A stretch of DNA of 56,332 nucleotides from Chloroflexota bacterium (lineage in GTDB: Bacteria; Chloroflexota; Anaerolineae; Anaerolineales; Anaerolineaceae): assembly GCA_029548365.1 (NCBI GenBank), contig JAKPNN010000015.1:1-56332 (forward strand), in the 5' to 3' direction. Each line of letters starts with the position of its first letter. Positions within the stretch are counted from its first letter, which is position 1. Below are positions 35,811-44,586 of this stretch, piece after piece. The translations under genes and the position numbers were made by a program. The notes beneath the pieces were generated by a model. That model ran no database searches and was not told the DNA's origin. It saw only the letters and a program-made list of their open reading frames with translations.

Positions 35811-38228
35811 ATGTATGATCTCAAATTAATCCCCATTCACCAGGAAAAAGGGCAGACGATCCCGCGGCAGCGTGGTTTTATCGCCGCCAGTCCGCCGCGC
35901 AGAGCGGCGCGCAGCCGGGAAGAGGACATGCTGATTCTTTCATTAATCATCAACGGCGATGCACAGGCTGTGGCAGAGCTGCAGGATTCGTGGCTGGAAA
36001 AATTTGTGGAGCCGTTTTTCAAGACCGGCGGTTCGGTGACATCGGCGCTGCGCTCGTTTATCGAGACCCTCAACCTGACCATGATGGAAAAGAACCTCAA
36101 GGCAGCTGGGGCCGGGGCTGCGGTCACCGGTGCGATCACCCTGGCCGCCGTTCATCGGCGTGCGGTGTATATCGCCCAATCCGGGTTGACCCATGCTTAT
36201 GCCCTGACCCAGGCTGGACTGGGGCACTTCCACGATGCCAGCCGATTGGATCGCGGCCTGGGTTTGAGCCGCACACCCACCATCCGTTACTACCAGGCAG
36301 ACCTGGGTTCCGGGGGCTACCTGTTTATGTCGGATTCGCCTGCGCCCACGTGGACACAGGAACAATTATGTAAGGATGGTTTTCCGAACCTGGAGCAATT
36401 ACACCGGCGTTTAATGAACCAGTCTTCCCCCGATTTGCGCCTGGATTTGGTCCAGATCTTACCCGGCGAAGGCCAGATCACAACGATCAGCCCGGTTGTT
36501 TCCGTGCCGGCTGCCCCTGAGCGAGCTGAGGTTTCCCTCTCCGACCAGGAAAGAGTTGCTATTGACGCATTGCCCCTGGTCGATGAAAGCCCCGAGGAAA
36601 CCGTCATTGATGATACGCAGCCGGTACTCCCACCTGAAGATGAAACAGCGCTGGAGCAGCCCGTGGAAGAGGAACTCGTATCGGCGCCGGAGGATGAGCT
36701 CACAGATCAAGACGAGGAATCGCGCATCATCACCGATGGCGTAGAAAAGGAACCGCTTCCGGCGCTGGTTGAGCCTGGCGTCCCGCATGAAATCAGCGAT
36801 CAGGACCAGCCCCCAGAGAGAGCCCGCCCGCCAGAAGCTGCCAAAGCTCGCAAGGACCGCAAAGCCTTTGCCGACCAGGTCGACGAGATGCGCGAAGAGG
36901 GTTTAAAGGGCCTGGCGAAGTTTTTCAGATGGTGGGGTGGCGTCCGGGAAAAACTGGGCACTGCTTTCAAAAAAATCTTCGCAAGAGGTGGGTCAGCCGA
37001 AGAAGCGGGAGTGCCAGCGTTGTCCTTGCGCACTTCGTTGATTATTGTCATTGCCGTGCCCTTGCTGGTGGTGGGGATTGCGGTTGGCGTTTACCTCTCA
37101 CGCGGGCGGGTACAGCAACATCAGTATTACCTTGCGCAAGCAGAAACGGCGATTGCTAGTGCGCAGGCAGTTAGCGACCCCGTACAGGCACGCGAAGCGT
37201 TGGCACTTGCGATCCAGTTTTTGGACCAGGCGGAATCGTTCCGATCGACGGATGAAACCAAAGAACTGAGAACAAACACCCAGCATGCCCTGGACGTGTT
37301 TGATGGAGCCTTACGGCTCAGCTATCACCCGGCAATTCTTGGCACGCTGTCCGAAGGCATTAATATCACTCGCATCATCTCTTACGGCATGGATTTATAC
37401 ATGCTCGACGCCACTGCGGGGCGGCTGATCCACGCCACCCGGGGCAGCCAGGGATACCAGATCGATTCCGACTTCCTGTGCGATGCCGGTAATTACAGCG
37501 GCGGGACGGCGGATCTGCTGGTGGATGCCACCGCGCTGCCGATTAACAATCCCTACCTCGCCCATGTTCTGGCGGCGGATGCGAAGGGCAATGTGATTTA
37601 CTGCAGTCCGGGACAGGAGCCGGTGGTGCAAACCCTGCCGCGCGGCGTTGAGGCCATCGGTGCGGTAACACGTATTGCCTATGAAGGCAACTTTCTGTAC
37701 GTCCTTGACCCCACTGCTGAGGCGGTGCGGGTTTACCGCTCGACTAACGGGCAATTTTTGGATGAACCGACCGTGTTCTTCGGGAGAGCAAAGGTTGGCG
37801 AAATACCACCGTTAAGACAGATGGTGGATATAGCCGTCAATGGCGCGGAGCTTTACCTGCTGCGGAGCGATGGGATGCTATCACATTGTTTGGCGACGGG
37901 GCTGTCCGATGATCCGGTCCACTGTGAGAACCCGGTAGAGTATATAGACGGGCGGACCGGGAAGGAAGATCAGCCAGTGACCATGCCTGATTCCCGGTTT
38001 GCTGCTGTGCTGTACACAGCTCCGCCCGACCCGACAGTGGATATCCTGGATGCAGAAAACGCGGATATTTTCCGGTTTTCACTGCGCTTCAGGTTGTATC
38101 AACGTATGCGCTCTGATATCGGAAATTATGAAGTGGTTTCACCCGCGGCAACAGCTTTTACCATCGGCGTGGACCGGATCGCCTTCATTGCCTTTGGGCA
38201 CCAGGTGTTTTGGGCGTATGTGGAGTAA
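35811..38228 (+). CDS. Membrane protein with degenerate PP2C-like domain and exterior propeller-like domain
   Basis: 805 residues from the ATG at 35811 (a GTG two codons earlier is possible). Residues about 1-230 follow the PP2C layout (SREEDML near the start, GAAVTGAITLAAVHRRAVYIAQ, then LGLSRTP, YLFMSD), but the GDSR-type metal aspartate position reads QSGLTH, so metal binding is probably lost. An acidic, Pro-rich linker (about 240-345) and a membrane helix (about 406-430) follow. The outer part, 515-800, has repeated YxLDPTAEAVRV-like strands, as in a beta-propeller. It looks like a pseudo-phosphatase sensor or scaffold. Function unknown. Confidence 0.65.
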   Translation: MYDLKLIPIHQEKGQTIPRQRGFIAASPPRRAARSREEDMLILSLIINGDAQAVAELQDSWLEKFVEPFFKTGGSVTSALRSFIETLNLTMMEKNLKAAGAGAAVTGAITLAAVHRRAVYIAQSGLTHAYALTQAGLGHFHDASRLDRGLGLSRTPTIRYYQADLGSGGYLFMSDSPAPTWTQEQLCKDGFPNLEQLHRRLMNQSSPDLRLDLVQILPGEGQITTISPVVSVPAAPERAEVSLSDQERVAIDALPLVDESPEETVIDDTQPVLPPEDETALEQPVEEELVSAPEDELTDQDEESRIITDGVEKEPLPALVEPGVPHEISDQDQPPERARPPEAAKARKDRKAFADQVDEMREEGLKGLAKFFRWWGGVREKLGTAFKKIFARGGSAEEAGVPALSLRTSLIIVIAVPLLVVGIAVGVYLSRGRVQQHQYYLAQAETAIASAQAVSDPVQAREALALAIQFLDQAESFRSTDETKELRTNTQHALDVFDGALRLSYHPAILGTLSEGINITRIISYGMDLYMLDATAGRLIHATRGSQGYQIDSDFLCDAGNYSGGTADLLVDATALPINNPYLAHVLAADAKGNVIYCSPGQEPVVQTLPRGVEAIGAVTRIAYEGNFLYVLDPTAEAVRVYRSTNGQFLDEPTVFFGRAKVGEIPPLRQMVDIAVNGAELYLLRSDGMLSHCLATGLSDDPVHCENPVEYIDGRTGKEDQPVTMPDSRFAAVLYTAPPDPTVDILDAENADIFRFSLRFRLYQRMRSDIGNYEVVSPAATAFTIGVDRIAFIAFGHQVFWAYVE

Positions 38229-38297
38229 GAATCAGGTGATTAGGAATCAGGTGATTAGGAATTAGGTGATTAGGAATTAGGTGATTGGGAATTAGGC
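38229..38297 (+). repeat. 15-bp tandem minisatellite
   Basis: Four and a half tandem copies of AATCAGGTGATTAGG with single-base changes, starting right behind the stop codon of the PP2C-like gene. 15 is a multiple of 3, so the array can be read in frame. Confidence 0.85.
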
Positions 38298-38541
38298 GTC
38301 CTGAAAAAATCCGCAGTACAGCAGTGCACTGATTCCTGATTCCTGTTCTCCCATTTTTCATTCCTGCTCACAATTCACTATCATCGTCCCCGAGCGAAGC
38401 GAGTGGGATCACCATTCACCATTCTCAATTCACTATTCCCTGATTCTTTATCCCCCAATTTCCATTCCGCTTTCCCCTTTCACCCCTCCCCATTAATGTT
38501 ACAATAGATTTGACTCGAAACCATCATCAATTAGGAGGATT
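38298..38541. other. Low-complexity intergenic region before the decarboxylase operon
   Basis: 244 bases dominated by pyrimidine-rich reverse-complement versions of the same families (CCTGATTCCTG, CACCATTCACCATTC, TTCACTATTCCC). The decarboxylase promoter should be at its right end (TACAAT near 38497-38502), followed by a TTAGGAGG ribosome site. Confidence 0.5.
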
Positions 38542-40086
38542 ATGGCACAAGTTGATCCACGAATAGAGGTGTTGCGCGAGATGCGTACCAGAGCAATGGG
38601 CGGCGGCGGGCTGGATAAAATTGACCGCCAGCACGCCAAAGGCAAACTGACTGCCAGGGAGCGCCTGGATTTGCTGCTGGACCAGGGCAGTTTCACCGAA
38701 TTAGAATCTTTTGTTGTTCAGCAAAACACACCCGAGGACGAGGCTGTTTTTGGTGACGGGGTGGTCACCGGCTATGGTACGGTGGAGGGCAGAACAATCT
38801 ACGTTTATGCCCAGGACTTCACCGTGATGGGCGGTGCGCTGGGCGAGATGCACAGCCGCAAGATCTGCCGTGTGATGGACCTGGCTGCCGCTAATGGGTG
38901 CCCGATCGTCGGATTGATTGATTCGGGCGGCGCGCGTATCCAGGAGGGCGTGAGGAGCCTGGGCGGCTATGCTGAGATCTTCAAACGAAATGCCCAGTAC
39001 TCCGGGGTGGTACCGCAAATCAGCCTGATTTTGGGACCCTGCGCCGGTGGAGCGGCTTATTCCCCGGCGTTGACCGATATGATCATCATGGTTGAAAAGC
39101 AGAGCTTCATGTTCCTGACCGGTCCGCAGGTGATTAAAACCGTTACCGGTGAGGAGACCGATTTTGAGTCCCTGGGTGGGGCGCAGGTACACCTGAACGT
39201 GAGCGGGACCGCGCATCTGATCACCAAAGATGAGCAATCCGCCCTGGCACTGGCGCGCTATGTGTTGGGCTATCTGCCCTCGAACAATGTTGAAAATGCG
39301 CCGCTGAAACTCGGCACAGATGACCCGCAGCGCCTGGCAGAGACGCTGAACAGCCTGGTGCCGCTGGATCCCGGTGAACCCTACAGCATGCACTCCGTGA
39401 TCGAATCGGTGGTGGATCAGGGTTCGTTCCTCGAACTGCAGGCGGGGTTTGCCCGCAATTCGATTGTGGGCCTGGCGCGGTTTGATGGGATGACGGTCGG
39501 GATACTGGCGCAGGAACCCAGTGTGATGGCCGGGGTGATCGACATCGACGCGGCGGATAAGCTGTGCCGAACGGTACGCTTGTGTGACGCATTCAATATC
39601 CCCCTGGTGACCTTTGTGGACTCACCCGGATTCTTGCCGGGGGTTGGGCAGGAGCACCGCGGGATCATCCGCCATGGTGCAAAGGTGCTGTTTGCCTATT
39701 CTGAGGCGACGGTGCCCAAAATCAGCGTGGTGACGCGCAAGGCATATGGCGGGGCTTATGTAGTGATGAGCAGCAAATACCTGGGCACGGACATCAACTT
39801 TGCCTGGCCCAGCGCAGAAATCGCTGTGATGGGGCCGGAAGGCGCCACCAATATCTTGTATGGGAAAGACCTGGCTAAAGCCGAAGACCCAGAGGCAGAG
39901 CGCGCGCGCCTGGAAGAAGAATACCGTCAGCGCTACCTAACGCCCTATGCCGCTGCCCATGCCGGGTATATTGATGAGGTGATTGAACCTGCAGAGACAC
40001 GCAAAAAGATTATTGCTGCTCTTCAGGCGATCCAGAACAAGGCCGAGCAGCGCCCACCCCGAAAACACGGCAATATGCCCGTTTAG
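38542..40086 (+). CDS. Biotin-dependent decarboxylase/carboxylase, carboxyltransferase (alpha) subunit
   Basis: 514 residues of the carboxyltransferase superfamily: GKLTARERLDLLLD, the two crotonase-like halves with GLIDSGGARIQEGV and FVDSPGFLPG, and GGAAYSPALTD. It is closest in form to methylmalonyl-CoA decarboxylase alpha or propionyl-CoA carboxylase beta. Context (small OadG-like subunit, biotin carrier, Na+ pump) favours methylmalonyl-CoA decarboxylase, which removes CO2 onto biotin. Glutaconyl-CoA is an alternative substrate. AGGAGG precedes the ATG. Confidence 0.88.
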   Translation: MAQVDPRIEVLREMRTRAMGGGGLDKIDRQHAKGKLTARERLDLLLDQGSFTELESFVVQQNTPEDEAVFGDGVVTGYGTVEGRTIYVYAQDFTVMGGALGEMHSRKICRVMDLAAANGCPIVGLIDSGGARIQEGVRSLGGYAEIFKRNAQYSGVVPQISLILGPCAGGAAYSPALTDMIIMVEKQSFMFLTGPQVIKTVTGEETDFESLGGAQVHLNVSGTAHLITKDEQSALALARYVLGYLPSNNVENAPLKLGTDDPQRLAETLNSLVPLDPGEPYSMHSVIESVVDQGSFLELQAGFARNSIVGLARFDGMTVGILAQEPSVMAGVIDIDAADKLCRTVRLCDAFNIPLVTFVDSPGFLPGVGQEHRGIIRHGAKVLFAYSEATVPKISVVTRKAYGGAYVVMSSKYLGTDINFAWPSAEIAVMGPEGATNILYGKDLAKAEDPEAERARLEEEYRQRYLTPYAAAHAGYIDEVIEPAETRKKIIAALQAIQNKAEQRPPRKHGNMPV

Positions 40087-40098
40087 AAAGGTCATCTG

Positions 40099-40455
40099 AT
40101 GAATGAAGTAATCCAGCAAGGTTTGATGATCACGGCCATTGGTATGGGGCTGGTGTTTGCCGTGATCATCTTTTTATGGGGGTTGATGGTGCTGTTGGTG
40201 CGGGTGACGACCCCCAAATCGACTGATGAACCTGTCGAAGAAGATGTGGATGATGGCGGGACAGCCGATCCGTTGACAGAAATAGCGGCTGTTGAAAAAC
40301 AACGCCGCGCCGCCGCAGCCGCGGTGGCGGTTGGGATGGCGATTGCCCTAAGCAAACCGATAACCCGGGACGCACAGGCTCAACTCGGGACGATGAGCCC
40401 CTGGCAAAGCGTGCATCGCTCACAACAATTGGTTGGACAGCGAAAAAGAGGATGA
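40099..40455 (+). CDS. OadG-like small membrane subunit of the decarboxylase
   Basis: 118 residues: an N-terminal membrane helix MITAIGMGLVFAVIIFLWG (about 10-30), an acidic stretch and an alanine-rich helix AAAAAVAVGMAIAL. OadG/MmdD subunits assemble the complex and may coordinate the biotin carrier. It is 12 bases behind the alpha gene. Confidence 0.8.
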   Translation: MNEVIQQGLMITAIGMGLVFAVIIFLWGLMVLLVRVTTPKSTDEPVEEDVDDGGTADPLTEIAAVEKQRRAAAAAVAVGMAIALSKPITRDAQAQLGTMSPWQSVHRSQQLVGQRKRG

Positions 40456-40459
40456 TTAA

Positions 40460-40888
40460 ATGAAAATTGAAGTGCAGATTGATAATCAGCATTACACGGT
40501 TGAAATTGATGATATTCATGCCCGGCCGGTGATTGCATGGGTACAGGGCGAACGTTTTGAGGTATGGCCAGAGGATACAGGCTCAACCCAAACCGGTCAG
40601 GCTGCCATGCCGCTGGTCTCGGTGCCGGATGTGACCCCTGTTGTCAGCACACCGCAAGTGATCGCAGATGGCGGGCGAGAGTTGACCTCACCCCTGCCCG
40701 GCGTGATTGTGGCGGTACTGGTCAAACCCGGTGATGCCGTAACACGTGGCCAGGAATTGTGCACCCTGGAGGCGATGAAGATGAAAAACGCCATTCGCGC
40801 CAGCCGGGAGGCGGTGATCGAGGCGGTCGCAGTCACTGTGGGTGAACAGGTCAATCACGGTCAGGTGCTGATCACCTTTGTAGAATAA
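40460..40888 (+). CDS. Biotin carboxyl carrier subunit of the decarboxylase
   Basis: 142 residues. An N-terminal beta region, a proline-containing flexible linker (about 48-75) and a C-terminal biotinyl domain with EAMKM, where Lys107 is biotinylated. It carries CO2 from the alpha to the beta subunit. It starts 4 bases after the OadG-like gene. Confidence 0.92.
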   Translation: MKIEVQIDNQHYTVEIDDIHARPVIAWVQGERFEVWPEDTGSTQTGQAAMPLVSVPDVTPVVSTPQVIADGGRELTSPLPGVIVAVLVKPGDAVTRGQELCTLEAMKMKNAIRASREAVIEAVAVTVGEQVNHGQVLITFVE

Positions 40889-40900
40889 GGGAGTGAATCA

Positions 40901-42028
40901 ATGGCCTATTTGGACTTTTCCTTCCTGTTCCGTGAAATCACCAAGGGCTTCACCGCCTTTACCTGGGGCAATGCTGTAATGATTCTTTTGGGGGTGGTGT
41001 TGATCTACCTGGCGGTGGTCAAAGAATACGAACCGGTCTTGCTGCTGCCGATTGGCTTTGGCTGCATTATGGCCAATATTGGCATGTCTACTGATGCGGG
41101 CTTCATGAAAGTGATCTACGATGCCGGGATAGCCACGGAGTTATTCCCGCTGTTGATCTTTGTCGGCGTGGGTGCGATGATCGATTTCAGCCCCCTGTTG
41201 ACACAGCCAAAGATGGTGCTTTTAGGGGCTGCCGGGCAATTCGGGATTTATGGTACCCTGTTGTTAGCGCTGCTGCTGGGTTTTCCGCTGAACCAGGCTG
41301 CATCGATTGGGGTGATCGGCGCGATTGACGGTCCAACAGCGATTTTCGTCAGCGCCAGGCTGGCGCCTGAACTCCTGGCGCCGATTGCGGTGGCGGCATA
41401 CTCGTATATGAGCCTGATCCCGATCATCCAGCCGCCGATTATGAAAGCCCTCACCACACGTAAAGAGCGCCTGATTCGCATGGAGTACGCCCCGCGACCG
41501 GTCTCACGTTTGACCCTGGTGATCTTTCCGATCTTTGTGACCGTTGTGGTCAGCCTGGTGGCGCCGGACGCAGCTCCGCTGATCGCGTCGTTGATGCTGG
41601 GCAACCTGCTGCGGGAAAGCCTTGTGGTGGACCGGCTGAGTAAGAGCGCCCAAAACGAGATCATCAACGTGGCTACGCTGTTCCTCGGGTTGGCGATTGG
41701 CGCAACCATGAAAGCCGAGTCGTTTTTAAACCTGCAGACACTGATGATTCTAGGCCTGGGATTGATTGCCTTCATCCTCGACACGGTTGCCGGGCTGCTG
41801 TTTGGCAAGCTGATGTCTGTGATGAGCCGTGGTAAGATCAACCCGCTGATTGGCGCATCCGGGATCAGCGCTTTCCCGATGGCAGGGCGCCTGGCGGCGA
41901 GAGTTGCGCAGGATGAGGATTTTGAAAACTTCATCCTGATGCACGCCATGGGTGCTAATACAGCCGGACAGCTGGGCAGCGTGATCGCCGGGGGATTGCT
42001 ACTCGCCCTGGTTTCCGGGATCGTGTAA
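40901..42028 (+). CDS. Sodium-translocating decarboxylase, membrane pump (beta) subunit
   Basis: 375 residues with about ten membrane segments. GAIDGPTAIF (residues 140-149, with Asp143) is the Na+-binding region IIIa of OadB/MmdB/GcdB, and GANTAGQLGSVIAGG near the end corresponds to region VIII. It uses decarboxylation of carboxybiotin to export Na+, giving the cell an ion gradient without a respiratory chain. Last gene of the operon, followed by a strong terminator. Confidence 0.95.
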   Translation: MAYLDFSFLFREITKGFTAFTWGNAVMILLGVVLIYLAVVKEYEPVLLLPIGFGCIMANIGMSTDAGFMKVIYDAGIATELFPLLIFVGVGAMIDFSPLLTQPKMVLLGAAGQFGIYGTLLLALLLGFPLNQAASIGVIGAIDGPTAIFVSARLAPELLAPIAVAAYSYMSLIPIIQPPIMKALTTRKERLIRMEYAPRPVSRLTLVIFPIFVTVVVSLVAPDAAPLIASLMLGNLLRESLVVDRLSKSAQNEIINVATLFLGLAIGATMKAESFLNLQTLMILGLGLIAFILDTVAGLLFGKLMSVMSRGKINPLIGASGISAFPMAGRLAARVAQDEDFENFILMHAMGANTAGQLGSVIAGGLLLALVSGIV

Positions 42029-42048
42029 GCACACCGGGTTAATATTAG

Positions 42049-42086
42049 AGCAGGCGCCGCGATTGGTCGCGGCGCCTGCTGGTTTT
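42049..42086 (+). terminator. Terminator of the decarboxylase operon
   Basis: A 14-base perfect stem AGCAGGCGCCGCGA / TCGCGGCGCCTGCT, 4-base loop and a GGTTTT tail, 20 bases after the beta-subunit stop. The leftward neighbour converges on it. Confidence 0.9.
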
Positions 42087-42100
42087 AATGGTCAATCTTG

Positions 42101-42610
42101 CTAATCGAGCTCAGCTTTGTCTTTTAACATTTTTGGCGTCCAAAAACCCGCCAGCTTTCCCGTCGTTTCAAAGGAAATCTCGTCCCAGCTTTCCAGGTCG
42201 AGAACCAGGTAACCCAGGGCCGCCGTGGGCATCGCCTGATATTCGTCGCCAATAATTTGTAAAACATCTTCCAACCCGGGGTTGTGGGCGATGATCATCA
42301 CGGTCTCAATGTCGTTGTCGAGGTTTTTCAGAACTTCAATGAAATCGTGGAGTTCAGCCATGTAGAGCGTCTCGGAGAAGATAATTTCGTTTTCATATTC
42401 CAGGCCTTCAATGAGGGCTTCTGCGGTTTCAGCAGCGCGTTTAGCTGAGGATGAAAGAATTAAATCAGGATAAAGGTCGTTTTCGTCGATGACCCTGCTC
42501 ATAATGTGTGCATCATTACGACCGCGCCTTTTTAGGGGGCGGTCATAATCCGTGAGTTCGGGGTGATTCCAGCTTGATTTTGCGTGGCGCATCAACAACA
42601 ATGTTTTCAT
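42101..42610 (-). CDS. SixA-like histidine phosphatase
   Basis: 169 residues from the ATG at 42610 (AGGAGG 7 bases upstream; a TTG two codons earlier is less likely). The RHG-type motif LLMRHAKSSW (His9 is the phospho-acceptor) and MIIAHNPGLEDV with the second histidine are typical of SixA, which dephosphorylates phosphohistidine in signalling or PTS proteins. No partner kinase is nearby. Confidence 0.88.
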   Translation of the reverse strand: MKTLLLMRHAKSSWNHPELTDYDRPLKRRGRNDAHIMSRVIDENDLYPDLILSSSAKRAAETAEALIEGLEYENEIIFSETLYMAELHDFIEVLKNLDNDIETVMIIAHNPGLEDVLQIIGDEYQAMPTAALGYLVLDLESWDEISFETTGKLAGFWTPKMLKDKAELD

Positions 42611-42694
42611 ATTCAACCCTCCTGGTTGATTTGTTGGATGAGTTTCATACCATAAACTGCGTGAGATTAATGGGTTCTGGCACTTACCGAAGGA

Positions 42695-43642
42695 TTAATT
42701 CGAAGTCTGTGCCGGCATGGGGTAGGTGTCCGTCGCCTCGATAGCCAGGCGGATGTTTTCCCGGTTGATGTCAGTTGGCAGGGTACAATCGGCGCCGATG
42801 ATCAGGTTGGCAGGTCCCGCGCTGCGGATAATTTCGTGTACAGCGTGCTCAATCTCTTCTGGCTTTCCTTTAACAATCAGACCGTTGTTATCTAAACCGC
42901 CCAGGATGGGACGGGTGAATAAACGCTTGCCAGATTTCAGCGAAAGGTTGACTGGCGCGGTCACAGCCCAGTTGAAAACATGCCCCGGGTAGTTGCAGTA
43001 CAGGTGCAGGCGGACGTTGTCGCGGCAGATATGGATGATATTCAGCTCGCCCTTTGACCGGATTGCATTCAACACGGTCAGATCGTGGGGTTTGATGAAT
43101 TCAAGGAACACATGCTCACTGAAGCGGTCGGCTTCTCCGCCCTGAGCCGAGAAGTAAATACCGTCAGCGCCGGCACCCAGGCACGCCACAGCAAATTCAG
43201 CCAGGCTTTCTGCTATCACAGCCAGGCCCATGTTCACGGATTGGGGGTCTTCTTTGAGGTGTTGCGTCACCAGGCGACCTGAGGCATGGTCGCCGGAGGA
43301 AAAGGGGTTGAAGATGGTGGTGGTGGTTAAACATTCCCCTTTGAGCGCATCGGTGATCTGTTTGATCTCGTCAAGTTGTGCCTGGTAGAACTCGCTTGAT
43401 AACGGCGCGGGTTTAAGTTTACGCCAATCGCTTGGTATTTTAATCTGCACCTTTGTCTGGTAGGGGTGCTCGTTCATGATCTTTAGAAAGTCCGGTTTCA
43501 CCTGGTGGTAATAATCAAGATGAACTTTAACCGCAGCTTCCCCGTGGGCTTGCTCAGCAGGAAAGTGAAACCAAAAGCTGGCTGGCACACGATCTGGTAC
43601 CTGGCCAGCAAGGACCGCGCGAATGCGTTCTATTCGATTCAT
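42695..43642 (-). CDS. Uroporphyrinogen decarboxylase (URO-D) family protein
   Basis: 315 residues with the URO-D TIM-barrel layout: IERIRAVLAGQVPDRVPASFW start, GADGIYFSAQGG and a C-terminal LIIGADCTLPTDI. The last motif matches the MtaA/CmuA-like methyltransferase branch more than true HemE. It probably transfers a methyl group to or from a corrinoid or thiol; the corrinoid partner is not in the window. Confidence 0.8.
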   Translation of the reverse strand: MNRIERIRAVLAGQVPDRVPASFWFHFPAEQAHGEAAVKVHLDYYHQVKPDFLKIMNEHPYQTKVQIKIPSDWRKLKPAPLSSEFYQAQLDEIKQITDALKGECLTTTTIFNPFSSGDHASGRLVTQHLKEDPQSVNMGLAVIAESLAEFAVACLGAGADGIYFSAQGGEADRFSEHVFLEFIKPHDLTVLNAIRSKGELNIIHICRDNVRLHLYCNYPGHVFNWAVTAPVNLSLKSGKRLFTRPILGGLDNNGLIVKGKPEEIEHAVHEIIRSAGPANLIIGADCTLPTDINRENIRLAIEATDTYPMPAQTSN

Positions 43643-43947
43643 GATCTATTCTCCTGCTTTAATTCTACCAGTCTTTGACGCCGAGAATTGCAAGCCAATT
43701 ATCTGAAAAACTGACCATCGGGGAGACCCTGAGAATGTTGCAGATGGTCAAAAATACAGCCGTTGAGACGGACCTGCATGTCCACCTTGCTAAAGAACGC
43801 CCTGTGGTCAGGGGTTTTCGTTGAACCAATACGAAGAGTTCTTAAAAATATTTCTTGCGGTATTAATGGGTGTACTGCAGTATAATGCTCTCGTTTGGGA
43901 ATGATGGTCCGTGATCGCCTGCGAATAAGGCAGGTCATTCAAATCTG
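43643..43947. other. Divergent intergenic region, URO-D / LprI-like genes
   Basis: 305 bases. A TATAAT at 43881-43886 is the probable -10 box of the rightward gene. A 79-codon minus-strand frame here has no family sequence. Confidence 0.4.
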
Positions 43948-44457
43948 ATGAATAAAATTCGACTCCATATGCAAAGCATCACCCTTCTCAGCCTGGCAGG
44001 GATCCTGCTGGTGATTGCTTTTTATATTTCTCTGCAAACACAAACTGGTGAAAAAGAACCCGGCCTGACGGTGACGCCCCGCACTGAGAAAAATACGTTG
44101 ATCGATATGCCGGATTGTTCGGAAGAGCTGCCCATTCAAGATGCGATCTCGTGCCACCTTGAGGCAGCACAGGTTTCTGACGCGCTGGTCCAATCTATGG
44201 AGAGCAGACTCGTTCAGTTGGAGCCCAAAGCAGTGGACCAGCTCGCATTGATAGAAAACCAGATTGCCTGGGAGGAATCGCGCAATACGGAATGTCATTT
44301 GGTGCGCGAAATGTCTGGCAGCAGCGATGAGGGCCAATTGCAGGAATTAATCTGTCTGACCGAACTTAATTTGACCCGCCTGGCAAGGCTTGAACAGTAC
44401 TGCAATGAGTGGCATGGGCTGAAGGATTGCGGGAATGGCGTTGAAGCAAACCAATGA
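43948..44457 (+). CDS. LprI-like (DUF1311) exported protein
   Basis: 169 residues with an N-terminal membrane/signal segment (about 13-31) and a cysteine pattern like the lysozyme-inhibitor LprI domain: CSEEL..., WEESRNTECHLV, ELICLTELNLTRLARLEQYC. The cysteines probably form disulphides outside the cell. LprI of mycobacteria inhibits lysozyme; whether this one does is not shown. It ends at a bidirectional terminator. Confidence 0.72.
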   Translation: MNKIRLHMQSITLLSLAGILLVIAFYISLQTQTGEKEPGLTVTPRTEKNTLIDMPDCSEELPIQDAISCHLEAAQVSDALVQSMESRLVQLEPKAVDQLALIENQIAWEESRNTECHLVREMSGSSDEGQLQELICLTELNLTRLARLEQYCNEWHGLKDCGNGVEANQ

Positions 44458-44539
44458 TTTGATTCCCGTCCAGCACACCTCCCGCTACCTGCTGCAAAAA
44501 ATCATACGGAGAAACGATTGGTCAGACCGATAAAAAGAA

Positions 44540-44569
44540 CCCCGAAGCACTGGGCTTCGGGGCTTTTTT
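44540..44569. terminator. Bidirectional terminator between convergent genes
   Basis: Stem CCCCGAAGC (44540-44548) / GCTTCGGGG (44554-44562), 5-base loop, six Ts on the right and AAAAAG on the left, so it can end both converging transcripts. Confidence 0.93.
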
Positions 44570-44586
44570 GCGGTATGTAATAAAAA

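Noticed and set aside
43699-43938. 79-codon minus-strand frame
   Set aside because: No family sequence, a poor start context, and overlap with the promoter region of the LprI-like gene.
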